Below, piece after piece: positions 50,279 through 58,074 of a DNA stretch of 64,000 nucleotides (its first letter is position 1; the number at the start of each line of letters is the position of its first letter). A program made the position numbers and the translations under genes. Under the pieces are notes generated by a model. That model saw nothing but the letters and a program-made list of their open reading frames with translations, did not search any database and was not told the DNA's origin. The stretch is from Candidatus Pelagisphaera phototrophica (GTDB lineage: Bacteria; Verrucomicrobiota; Verrucomicrobiia; Opitutales; Opitutaceae), in NCBI RefSeq assembly GCF_014529625.1, contig NZ_CP076039.1:3782001-3846000 (forward strand), read 5' to 3'.

Positions 50279-51811
50279 TCAATTCGATTCCTTCCCGAAG
50301 TTCCGTACAAGTTCCTCAACCAGACTATCAAGGCTGGCTTCCTTCGCCTGGAAATTTCTAGGCACTCCAAGCCGCTCCATACTAGCGCTCGTGATGGGGC
50401 CAATACTCACAGTCTTGGGTCGAATCGCATCGGCGCTTAAAACCAAGTCTTTCGCTTGATCCACAAAAGATTTCACGCCCGATGAACTAGTGAAAAGTAT
50501 GGCATCTGCTCCTTGCTCTCTGAACGCTTTCGCAGCTGGATCGCTGGAGAGATCCGTTGGATCCGTACGATAGACTTCAAATCGATCAACGATCGCCCTC
50601 GCCTCTTCCAACTTCTTCAATAGGACATCTCTACCCAAATTCCCCGTAACCAATAGCACTTTCGCGCTATCCAAACTTTCCGTCGCCACGAGAGCGTCTG
50701 CCAGGCTCTCTGCATTCGCCTCCTCTGGTATCAGATCTGTGGCTACGTAGAACTTGCTGATTTCCTTGGCTGTTGACTTGCCAACGGCTGCTATACGAAT
50801 AAAGCCTAAGGACCGTATATCGTCGAATTTTTCGAAGAACGTATCGAAAAAATGCCGTACGCCATTGGGGCTCGAGAAAACAATCCAGTCATAGCTGGCA
50901 AGTTCAGCAAACACGTCGTCTCGAGTCTGCTCATTTACGTTTCTGGAAATAGAAATCAAAGGCAGGCCGATCACCTCCGCTCCCAGTTTCTCCAGTTTTT
51001 CACTCAACTCACTCGCCTGTCCCTGACTTCGTGTCACAACGAAGCGCCGTCCTTGCAGAGGCTGTGACTCAAACCATGATATTTCGTCTCCCATTCCAGC
51101 ATTCTCTCCTATAATTATGACGGCAGGTGATTTCAATTTAAACTCCTTGGCGTCACCACAAATTGTGCCCAAACTCCCCCGACACACACGCTGGCAGCCC
51201 AACGTCGCCCACTCAACACAGGCAACAGCCGTATCGCTCTCAAATCCAGCATCCATCAGACTGGCTGCTATTAGCTCCAGTCTTGAAATTCCCATGTAAA
51301 CACAGACCGTACTATTCACCCGAGGAATGTTGGCCCAGTCCACCGAGATCTCTGGTTTTTCCGGGTCCTCGTGCCCCGTCACAATCACAAGGGTCGAACT
51401 CGAGTTTCGCTGCGTCAGAGGAGTCCCGCTAAAGGCTCCCGCCCCAATGGCAGCAGTTATTCCTGGAACGATCTCGAAATAGACCCCCTCTTGGCGCAAA
51501 AACAAAGCTTCCTCACTGCCACGACCAAAAATAAAAGGATCACCTCCTTTAAGCCGCACCACAAGCTTCCCCTCCCTCGCCTTTGCAACAATCAACGATT
51601 GGATCTCAGCTTGGGGAACTGAATGACAGCCCGACTTTTTGCCCACAAAAATCTGTTCGCATTTCTCCTTTTGCAAGGCAAGTACCGCGGGATGTACAAG
51701 CGAGTCGTAAATGAGCGTGTCGCAGGACTCAATGAGCTCCTTTGCTCTTACTGTTATCAAGCCAGGATTGCCAGGACCGGCACCAACCAAATAGACTGAC
51801 CCCTTAGGCAT
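50279..51811 (-). CDS. cobA: Fused uroporphyrinogen-III methyltransferase / uroporphyrinogen-III synthase
   Basis: The product is 510 aa with two enzymes in one chain. Residues 1-245 are SAM-dependent uroporphyrinogen-III C-methyltransferase (VYLVGAGPGNPGLITVRAKE, VVRLKGGDPFIFGRGSEEAL, VPGITAAIGAGAFSGTPLTQ), giving precorrin-2. Residues 255-510 are uroporphyrinogen-III synthase HemD (FVVTRSQGQASELSEKLEKL, DWIVFSSPNGVRHFF, LFTSSSGVKSFV). The fusion links siroheme/cobalamin and heme branches. It overlaps hemC by 8 bp. Confidence 0.93.
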   Translation of the reverse strand: MPKGSVYLVGAGPGNPGLITVRAKELIESCDTLIYDSLVHPAVLALQKEKCEQIFVGKKSGCHSVPQAEIQSLIVAKAREGKLVVRLKGGDPFIFGRGSEEALFLRQEGVYFEIVPGITAAIGAGAFSGTPLTQRNSSSTLVIVTGHEDPEKPEISVDWANIPRVNSTVCVYMGISRLELIAASLMDAGFESDTAVACVEWATLGCQRVCRGSLGTICGDAKEFKLKSPAVIIIGENAGMGDEISWFESQPLQGRRFVVTRSQGQASELSEKLEKLGAEVIGLPLISISRNVNEQTRDDVFAELASYDWIVFSSPNGVRHFFDTFFEKFDDIRSLGFIRIAAVGKSTAKEISKFYVATDLIPEEANAESLADALVATESLDSAKVLLVTGNLGRDVLLKKLEEARAIVDRFEVYRTDPTDLSSDPAAKAFREQGADAILFTSSSGVKSFVDQAKDLVLSADAIRPKTVSIGPITSASMERLGVPRNFQAKEASLDSLVEELVRNFGKESN

Positions 51812-52679
51812 GACCTAATTCGAGCTGCTGAATTAGCTGATCTGCTATTTCAGTCGGTTTTTCCTTAGCGTACTGAATGGGAATCGATCTGGATACCCTA
51901 CCACAATCCTTGTGATAGATTCGCAGTTTCCCGTCGGAGTAATTTACTGCGAACGCAACCTGGCAACCCCCTCCAAGACGTTTCATAAACGCTCTCTCTA
52001 GACCTACTGCAATGCTCGTAGATGAGTCAAGAGCCCGTTCGTACTCCGGCACATCGCTCGTACGACACTGAATAGCTACCGCCGCTTGCCCAACCGCGGG
52101 AACACAATCATCCAAGCCAAGCTTAACAAACTCTGTTCCTTCCGACCCAACGATTCCCAGTCTCTTAAGACCGGCTGCCGCCAGTACCGTTGCATCTGCA
52201 TAGCCTTCCGCTATTTTATTCAAACGCGTATCCACATTTCCGCGAATTTCGATGAATTCAGCCTTCGGATACAGGAATCTCAATTGGATCCGGCGACGCG
52301 GACTTCCGGTTGCAATCACCTTTGGTATTTCTATCCCCTTTTTCAATACTAGCACGTCTTCCGGGCTCTCTCGCGGCAGAAACCCGGCAATAGAAAGTCC
52401 TTTCGGCATTTCGGAAGGGAGGTCTTTTGCGCTGTGAACCGCAAAATCAGCTCGCTTCTCGAGTAGCGCATCTTCCAGCTCTTTCGTAAACAGCCCTTTT
52501 CCTCCCTCCTTTTCCAAAGACCATTCCCGCTGCCTGTCCCCTGTCGTGACCATTTTTTCGACGCGGTACACCGTTCCAGGGATTGCTTGCTCAAAACAAG
52601 CCACTGCCATTTCCGCCTGCTTCAGAGCGAGAGGGCTTTTCCGGGTCGCCACAACAAACTCTTTAGCTGGCTGTATCAT
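51804..52679 (-). CDS. hemC: Hydroxymethylbilane synthase (porphobilinogen deaminase)
   Basis: The product is 291 aa. HemC polymerises porphobilinogen on a dipyrromethane cofactor held by the cysteine in KRLGGGCQVAFAV. Substrate-binding segments are TRKSPLALKQAEMAVACF, KELEDALLEKRADFAVHSAK with DLPSEMP, TGSPRRRIQLRFLYPKAEFI and VDTRLNKI. It overlaps the cobA-hemD gene by 8 bp and lies 52 bp after ilvN, and so probably belongs to the same operon as both. Confidence 0.96.
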   Translation of the reverse strand: MIQPAKEFVVATRKSPLALKQAEMAVACFEQAIPGTVYRVEKMVTTGDRQREWSLEKEGGKGLFTKELEDALLEKRADFAVHSAKDLPSEMPKGLSIAGFLPRESPEDVLVLKKGIEIPKVIATGSPRRRIQLRFLYPKAEFIEIRGNVDTRLNKIAEGYADATVLAAAGLKRLGIVGSEGTEFVKLGLDDCVPAVGQAAVAIQCRTSDVPEYERALDSSTSIAVGLERAFMKRLGGGCQVAFAVNYSDGKLRIYHKDCGRVSRSIPIQYAKEKPTEIADQLIQQLELGHA

Positions 52680-52731
52680 GGCTGAAGGAATCTATTTAAA
52701 AGGCGTTCTAGCAGAGTAACTGCCAGAAAGT

Positions 52732-53202
52732 TTAGCGGTGCATCGCTAGATTGCCAGTACGGCCTAGCTCTATGATACCGAACTTCTCGATCAGGTTCAG
52801 AAATGCAGTAATCTTGCCTTCGTCTCCGGTAAGCTCCGCCACCAAATCCTCATGTTGTACACTTATGATATTTGCCCGAAACAATTCGCATATCTGGATG
52901 AGTTCCGATCGATTTTCCGCACTCACCTTTATTTTCACTAGAATCAATTCGCGCGAAACCGCTTGGCCCTTTTTGAAGTCGTGAACTTCTATAACGTTTA
53001 TCAGCTTTTTGAGCTGCTTAGTGATCTGGTCTAACACCGAATCATCGCCTCGAACCACTGCCGTGACTCTAGATACTTTTGGGTCGTGCGTCGGCGCGAC
53101 ATTCAACGTATGAATGTTAAAGCCACGGCCGCTAAACAGACCCGAAATGCGAGCCAAAACACCGAATTTATTTTCTACGAGAACGGAGATAGTGTGTCTC
53201 AT
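52732..53202 (-). CDS. ilvN: Acetolactate synthase regulatory (small) subunit
   Basis: The product is 156 aa. The N-terminal ACT domain (ISVLVENKFGVLARISGLFS, then GRGFNIHTLNVAPT) is the valine-sensing module, followed by the second alpha-beta domain (LILVKIKVSAENRSELIQIC). The catalytic subunit (ilvB) is not visible, and the gene starts a transcription unit that continues into hemC. A candidate promoter lies 29 bp upstream. Confidence 0.93.
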   Translation of the reverse strand: MRHTISVLVENKFGVLARISGLFSGRGFNIHTLNVAPTHDPKVSRVTAVVRGDDSVLDQITKQLKKLINVIEVHDFKKGQAVSRELILVKIKVSAENRSELIQICELFRANIISVQHEDLVAELTGDEGKITAFLNLIEKFGIIELGRTGNLAMHR

Positions 53203-53230
53203 TGATTATACTGATTAAAATTAAAACGCC

Positions 53231-53259
53231 TTCATAGACAGCCCCACGGTGTCATGCAA
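53231..53259 (-). promoter_or_regulatory. Candidate promoter upstream of ilvN
   Basis: On the minus strand TTGCAT (53254-53259) and TATGAA (53231-53236) are separated by 17 bp, 29 bp before the ilvN start. Each hexamer is only a partial consensus match. Tight placement ahead of the first gene of the run makes it plausible. Confidence 0.35.
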
Positions 53260-53376
53260 GGGGGATTTGCATAAGTCTCACGCTCTCGTTCCCGCCTCTG
53301 ACGTTACCCTGTTTTTTGTACAATTTTGCCTTGCCAAGGCCAATTGAATTCATCCTTATCTTCTGCCTTTTACGAT

Positions 53377-53453
<77 letters not shown>

Positions 53454-53579
53454 CTGTTAAGCTCCTGAATATCAGATTTATGGGGATATTTGCATCGAAG
53501 TCCTTTTGTCTAAACTATGCCAACATAGGACAAATACCCGAGTAAAACTCCACTAAAAACTATTCTGTGAACGTTACCT

Positions 53580-53611
53580 TCCAACGGAGGCAGCTCACTT
53601 GAACCGTTGGA
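53580..53611. repeat. 8-bp inverted repeat with 16-base spacer
   Basis: TCCAACGG (53580-53587) and CCGTTGGA (53604-53611) are exact inverted copies. They lie in the 272-bp stretch between tRNA-Val and the lipoprotein gene, which otherwise has no gene I can support. They could be a hairpin in a leader RNA or a recombination site; there is no T-tract. Confidence 0.5.
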
Positions 53612-53725
53612 GTGTACCAGCCGACAACAGCGGGTCGGGGGCGGCAGCCGTATTGCAATTATTATGTATCAACTGCCCCCAAAAAATTGTCGCCCTTTGG
53701 GCCAATCTCTGCCCCAATCATCATC

Positions 53726-54130
53726 ATGAAATTACTCCCCATCCTACTCGCCCTCAGTTGCCTTATATTTGCTGGCTGTCAGACTGCACAGAAATTAGCT
53801 GAGACCCAATCAGCCCAAATCCCCGAGGCGGATGAAGAACCGCTCGGTGGCCATTTCCTGATTAAATTTGTTAACCCTTTAAACGGGGCGGAAGTGAGCT
53901 CGGAATTACGGCTCAACGAAGAGGGTGAAGGATTTTCGGGCGCGATTATTTTTCCACAAGGCAAGGTGCCACTCAAAAACGTAGCCCTTGAAACTGATGG
54001 ATCGGTAGCTGCAAATTTTATATACAGTGGTTATTCTTTTGATCTCAAAGCTGTCATCGATGGGGATAGCATCATGGGAGTGTTTAGTGGTCCGCGGAAA
54101 ATCAGCTTCAGTGGATCGCGATTAGATTAG
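53726..54130 (+). CDS. Small putative lipoprotein
   Basis: The product is 134 aa from the ATG at 53726. A signal peptide KLLPILLALSCLIFAGC ends in a lipobox (IFAGC), so the mature protein is probably lipid-anchored at Cys18. The mature part is predicted to be mostly beta strand (VNPLNGAEVSSELRLNEEGE; ETDGSVAANFIYSGYSFDLK) with no recognised family. The frame extends further upstream but without a plausible start. It may be cargo of the decayed element next to tRNA-Val. Confidence 0.65.
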   Translation: MKLLPILLALSCLIFAGCQTAQKLAETQSAQIPEADEEPLGGHFLIKFVNPLNGAEVSSELRLNEEGEGFSGAIIFPQGKVPLKNVALETDGSVAANFIYSGYSFDLKAVIDGDSIMGVFSGPRKISFSGSRLD

Positions 54131-54172
54131 TGTTTCAAAGCCATCCTAATCTACCTTTTAAGCACCATAACT

Positions 54173-55090
54173 ATGATCCATTCAATAATTTATATCGCCG
54201 CTCTCTTCTGGGGCATCTCATCAATAGCGACAGAAGGCTTTGCCCAGCGCAGAGCAGCGGATCAGGCTCCTAGAATAGAGCCTACGGTATCAAACGTTTC
54301 CTATGGTGAACATGAGCGTCACGTTCTGGACTTCTACAAAGCGGAGTCCTCATCACCTGCCCCGTTGGTTCTGTACATCCACGGAGGCGGTTTCGTGAGA
54401 GGAAGCAAGGACACTGTAAATCAGGAGACACTCAAGCAACTTCTTGACGCGGGGATTTCGGTGGCTGCCATCCACTACCGTCTGGCTGGCGAAGTGCCGC
54501 TTCCGGCTGCCCATAAGGACGCTCAGCGGGCGATTCAGACCTTGCGGTCCAAAGCGGACAAGTGGAACGTCGACAAAACCCAGGTAGGTGCCTTCGGTGG
54601 CTCTTCAGGTGCGCAGTTGTCCATGTGGCTGGCTTACCAGGATGATCAGGCCGATCCTGAAAGCAGTGACCCCATAGCCCGCGAATCCACGCGCTTAGCC
54701 TACGTGGCGCCGCTGAGCGGCCAGACAACGAATGACTTCGATTGGTGGCTTAATAATATACCTGGCTATGATGAATTACATCGGGCCAAAGCCGAAATTT
54801 TCGGAACGAATGACAAAGAAAAAATAGCCCTAATCGCCGAGAAGATTTCGGCCATTAACCTTGCGTCGGCCGACGACCCTCCCACTTACATGAGTTATCG
54901 CATGGCGCCTGGAGATCCGATTCCTGAAGGCGACCAGGCCACGGGTTGGAAAGTTCACCATGTTAGCTTCGGAATCACTTTGAAAAAGAAGCTCGACGCC
55001 TTGGGGGTCGAGAATTACCTCAACTATCCAAACGCCGATTCAAAGTACAAATCGGAAGCGGCGTTTTTTATAGACAAATTTGGCAAATAA
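54173..55090 (+). CDS. Secreted alpha/beta-hydrolase (esterase/lipase family)
   Basis: The product is 305 aa with an N-terminal signal peptide (IIYIAALFWGISSIATEGFA). The oxyanion motif His70-Gly-Gly-Gly and the nucleophile Ser144 in FGGSSGAQ match the hormone-sensitive-lipase / BD-FAE type of esterase. A catalytic aspartate and histidine are likely in SADDPPTYMSY and WKVHHVSFG, which sit in the expected order. It follows the lipoprotein gene by 42 bp. The substrate is unknown. Confidence 0.8.
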   Translation: MIHSIIYIAALFWGISSIATEGFAQRRAADQAPRIEPTVSNVSYGEHERHVLDFYKAESSSPAPLVLYIHGGGFVRGSKDTVNQETLKQLLDAGISVAAIHYRLAGEVPLPAAHKDAQRAIQTLRSKADKWNVDKTQVGAFGGSSGAQLSMWLAYQDDQADPESSDPIARESTRLAYVAPLSGQTTNDFDWWLNNIPGYDELHRAKAEIFGTNDKEKIALIAEKISAINLASADDPPTYMSYRMAPGDPIPEGDQATGWKVHHVSFGITLKKKLDALGVENYLNYPNADSKYKSEAAFFIDKFGK

Positions 55091-55099
55091 GGACCAAAG

Positions 55100-55499
55100 G
55101 ATGGAGATAATCTAGCACCTTCAGCAACTGCCTCCACTGCATCATCACGCGTTTCATCATACCCTTCTTCTATTTCCCTCCAGTGCCACAAGACCAGCTC
55201 TATTGCATCCTTTGCTAAGGGTTCAGTGATGGTCTGTTGTCTTTGAGAGAGACAAGAAAGCCAGCAAGACGTACAGCGTGTTCCCTGCCACGTCTCACAA
55301 ACTGCTTTATGTCGCCATGATGGAAGGTTTCTTTATCAAGGTCGTTTGAGAACTTTCGGAACACCTCCTTGACTTCGGGACTGCACATAATGACCGTCTC
55401 GTTTTCCTTAGGAACTTTCCCATTCACGAAGGCTATTTGCCAGCAAGCGTATCGAAGGAGGGATGAGAAACCCGCAAAGGGTTCGGCGAAGCGACTCAA
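55100..55499 (-). pseudogene. Frameshifted relic of a DUF3987-like protein
   Basis: The minus strand from about 55470 reads a fragment (NETVIMCSPEVKEVFRKFSN; REHAVRLAGFLVSLKDN) that ends at a stop at 55215. Switching to the next frame just before that stop, the reading continues coherently (RQQTITEPLAKDAIELVLWH, then WREIEEGYDETRDDAVEAVA) down to about 55100, where it runs into the end of the esterase gene. EHAVRLAG and AIELVLWHW are typical of the helical C-terminal part of DUF3987 proteins, which occur on integrated elements. Intact N-terminal motifs are absent. Assignment is by eye and moderate. Confidence 0.55.
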
Positions 55500-55540
55500 G
55501 GAGCGAAGATGGGATGGAGCGAAGTGTTTGTCCGGAGGAC

Positions 55541-55560
55541 TTGAACCTTTCGAGGTTCAA
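55541..55560. repeat. Perfect 8-bp hairpin with TTCG loop
   Basis: TTGAACCT (55541-55548) and AGGTTCAA (55553-55560) are exact inverted copies around TTCG, giving a very stable RNA stem-loop. It abuts the degenerate tRNA 3'-end copy. It has no T-tract and is probably not a terminator. The GGTTCAATCC run resembles a tRNA T-arm, so it may be part of a decayed tRNA. Confidence 0.6.
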
Positions 55561-55565
55561 TCCAA

Positions 55566-55584
55566 TCCCTACTCGTGCACCACT
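55566..55584 (+). repeat. Degenerate copy of the tRNA-Val 3' end (candidate attachment site)
   Basis: This 19-base stretch matches tRNA-Val and its flank at 53437-53455 at 17 of 19 positions, including the encoded CCA and the two bases after it. The two copies bracket about 2.1 kb of non-core content (lipoprotein, esterase, DUF3987-like relic), the layout expected for an element integrated into a tRNA gene. No integrase is visible between them. Confidence 0.6.
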
Positions 55585-55804
55585 TTCCGTCGGCCGATTT
55601 TCTTTAATCTGAAAGTTTCTTCCAGCCAACGACCCCACAGGAACCTCAATAGCTTTGGCGAATCCACCTAGGTAGCTATGACGGAATAACACGAAAGTTT
55701 TGCGCGAGGTACTCGCAATCATCAGTTTTAATCCAACCCTTCCTCCCGAATCATTGCCATCTCCAAGGCATCAGCGAGATCGACGACTTGATTCTCTCCA
55801 GCAC

Positions 55805-56266
55805 CTAAAAACGCGACGCATCTGGTTCTACGGCCGGTTTGGTTGCTGGAACAATTTCCCTCGGTTCGTTTTTCGATTTGAGCGAGACGCCAAATTTGAT
55901 CCTAGCGTCATCCATACTAAAAAAATAGTACCGCTTGCCAATCGCACTATAGAGCTCATTGAACTGCAGGTTCCCATCGTACAGATAAAGAATCCCTTCG
56001 ATACTCACGAAACTGCTTTCTGAAGGAAATTTGAAGGACCGTTTATTGGGAGGATTCTCTAATAAATAGTAGACACGGCCACTGATCGCGATGGCAGGAG
56101 CATTGAACGCGTCTCTATGATAGACCCCTTCCAGTCTAGCCTTCTGCCCAATGAGTTTGCCTAAATCCGCTTCGGATGCATAAGGAACTATGTCTGTCTG
56201 GGCAATGAGGCTAGAAAAGCAAAGGGTTATCATTCCCCCAACCAGGACCAAGATTCGCAAACTCAT
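55805..56266 (-). CDS. Hypothetical secreted protein
   Basis: The product is 153 aa. It has a signal peptide (ILVLVGGMITLCFSSLIAQT, cleavage near residue 22). The mature part looks like a small beta-rich domain (KARLEGVYHRDAFNAPAIAI; SSFVSIEGILYLYDGNLQFN). I do not recognise a family. It lies 68 bp downstream of asd on the same strand. Confidence 0.5.
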   Translation of the reverse strand: MSLRILVLVGGMITLCFSSLIAQTDIVPYASEADLGKLIGQKARLEGVYHRDAFNAPAIAISGRVYYLLENPPNKRSFKFPSESSFVSIEGILYLYDGNLQFNELYSAIGKRYYFFSMDDARIKFGVSLKSKNEPREIVPATKPAVEPDASRF

Positions 56267-56334
56267 GTGACCTTACTATTTAGTATTCCGTGACCTCGGC
56301 AACTCGATATTTCACCCGGGACAATGCAACTTGC

Positions 56335-57336
56335 TCATCCTTCGCAGAGGCACTCAGCGATCTGTATCGCATTCAGCGCGGCCCCTTTCCAGAGCTGATC
56401 TCCTACCACCCAGTAGGCCAGCCCATTTTCAAAGGCGAGGTCCTTGCGAAAACGACCCACTCCACAAGCCTCCTTTTCCGCATAATCGAGCGGCATCGGA
56501 TACCTTCCGTTTTCTGGGTCATCCACCAACTCAATGCCGGGAGCTGACTCGATGGCTGCTCTCGCTTCCTCGACAGAGACCTCTTTTTCAAATTCAGCAT
56601 TCACCGAAACCGAATGCGAGCGCATTACCGGAATCCTAACACAAGTGCAGGACGCTATCAGATCAGGCAAATCCATGATCTTCCGGCTCTCATTCAACAT
56701 CTTCATCTCCTCCTTAGTATATCCAGAATCAAGGAACGAATCGACATGCGGCAACGCATTCAGAGCTATCTGGTCAGGATAGGCCTCCACTGCAACCGCT
56801 TCTCCGCGGGAGATCTGGTCCATTTGGTTTTTTAGTTCCTCCATCGCCGCGACCCCGCTTCCACTGACCGCTTGGTAGGTTGAGGTTATCAAGCGCTTCA
56901 ATCCAAAACGCTGATGCAGCGGAAAAGTCGCCATTAAGGTGATCGCGGTTGTACAGTTAGGATTCGCGATAATTCCCTCATGCTCCCTTGCCGCTGCCGC
57001 ATTGATTTCCGGTATGACGAGAGGGACGTTCGAATCCATCCTGAAAGCCGAACTATTGTCGATCGCTACGACACCCGCTGCTGCCGCTGCGGGGCAAAGT
57101 GCCTTTGATAAAGTTCCACTCGCAGAAAATATCGCGAAGTCCAGTCCATCGAAACACGACTCGGTCGCCTCTTCAATAATGACAGACTCCCCCAATGCTG
57201 ACACGCGCTTGCCAGCAGAGCGGCTCGACGAGAAGAGTCTCAACTCATCCAGCGGAAACTTTCTGTTCTCCAAGAGGGAAATCAGCTCCTGGCCGACCGC
57301 ACCGGTCGCGCCCACAATACCTACTTTGTAACCCAT
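56335..57336 (-). CDS. asd: Aspartate-semialdehyde dehydrogenase
   Basis: The product is 333 aa. Asd makes aspartate semialdehyde for lysine/diaminopimelate, threonine and methionine. The NADPH motif GIVGATGAVGQELISLLE is at the N-terminus. The catalytic cysteine is Cys128 in IIANPNCTTAITLM. STYQAVSGSGVAAMEELKNQ and the substrate-site segment RIPVMRSHSVSVNAEFEKEV complete the signature. It is divergent from the L,D-transpeptidase gene across a 115-bp space. Confidence 0.96.
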   Translation of the reverse strand: MGYKVGIVGATGAVGQELISLLENRKFPLDELRLFSSSRSAGKRVSALGESVIIEEATESCFDGLDFAIFSASGTLSKALCPAAAAAGVVAIDNSSAFRMDSNVPLVIPEINAAAAREHEGIIANPNCTTAITLMATFPLHQRFGLKRLITSTYQAVSGSGVAAMEELKNQMDQISRGEAVAVEAYPDQIALNALPHVDSFLDSGYTKEEMKMLNESRKIMDLPDLIASCTCVRIPVMRSHSVSVNAEFEKEVSVEEARAAIESAPGIELVDDPENGRYPMPLDYAEKEACGVGRFRKDLAFENGLAYWVVGDQLWKGAALNAIQIAECLCEG

Positions 57337-57451
57337 TGTACTAAATTTATCTAAAATTTCTATCCGATCCCCCGCCTTCGATGGAAACGAATGGACCCGC
57401 TCGAATCATTCAATCAACTCTGGACGGTTACCGATCGACCATACTCTCCAA

Positions 57452-57991
57452 ATGATTCCCGAATTTAATCAGCGATACACCGATAAGGTTGAAGCGCTAA
57501 ATATCAAGCTCTCAGCGCGACGCTTGCTGGTATCAATCGAAAAGCAGACCCTGTACCTTCTCGAAAACAACCAGACTCTCATCGAATACAAGGTGTCTAC
57601 CGGACTAAAACCACCTTCCAATATTGACGGTTCTGGAGGGACGCCTTTGGGCCTGCATCGAATTCGCGATAAAATCGGAAACGGAGCCGTGCTGGGCGAA
57701 GTCTTCAAAGGGCGGGTAAGCATCGGCAAACGCTATCAGGATCTCGACCCCGCGGACCAGAAACCTAACTTGATTACCACTCGGATCCTCTGGCTAGAGG
57801 GACTTGAGCCGGGCTTCAACAAAGGAGAGGACTGCGACTCCTACTCGAGGTTCATATACATCCACGGCACAAACCATGAAAACAGGATTGGTCGCCCTGC
57901 CAGTGGGGGCTGCATTCAACTATCAAACATCGACATGCTGACTCTTTACAATTCTGTGGAAGCCGGTGACCATGTTTTCATATGCGAGTGA
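57452..57991 (+). CDS. L,D-transpeptidase (YkuD fold) without signal peptide
   Basis: The product is 179 aa. A YkuD catalytic domain fills most of it: RRLLVSIEKQTLYLLENNQT, GTPLGLHRIRDKIG and the active-site motif IYIHGTN (residues 136-142) followed by Ser151-Gly-Gly-Cys154. Cys154 is the predicted nucleophile. YkuD enzymes cross-link peptidoglycan or attach lipoproteins in the periplasm, so the lack of any signal peptide or membrane anchor is odd. The N-terminal ATG is the first in frame. Alternatively it acts as a cytoplasmic peptidoglycan-precursor or fragment enzyme. Confidence 0.85.
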   Translation: MIPEFNQRYTDKVEALNIKLSARRLLVSIEKQTLYLLENNQTLIEYKVSTGLKPPSNIDGSGGTPLGLHRIRDKIGNGAVLGEVFKGRVSIGKRYQDLDPADQKPNLITTRILWLEGLEPGFNKGEDCDSYSRFIYIHGTNHENRIGRPASGGCIQLSNIDMLTLYNSVEAGDHVFICE

Positions 57992-58074
57992 AATAGCTAC
58001 TGGAAGGCATCGGGGTTATTTGTCTCGGCGATAGCACCTCGTGAACAGAGTAAACATCCGGACATTAATATTCT

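Larger units (their letters stand above)
55500..55804. other. Non-coding stretch between the DUF3987 relic and the next gene
   Basis: Apart from the hairpin and candidate attachment site annotated above, I see no supportable gene. On the minus strand about 26 codons (55724-55803) read GENQVVDLADALEMAMIREE and end at a stop, which might be the tail of a lost gene. Base composition is unremarkable. The decayed content fits the border of an old insertion. Confidence 0.4.

Noticed and set aside
55408-55722. Minus-strand 104-codon frame near the DUF3987 relic
   Set aside because: Spans the tRNA 3'-end copy and hairpin; sequence looks like translated non-coding DNA.
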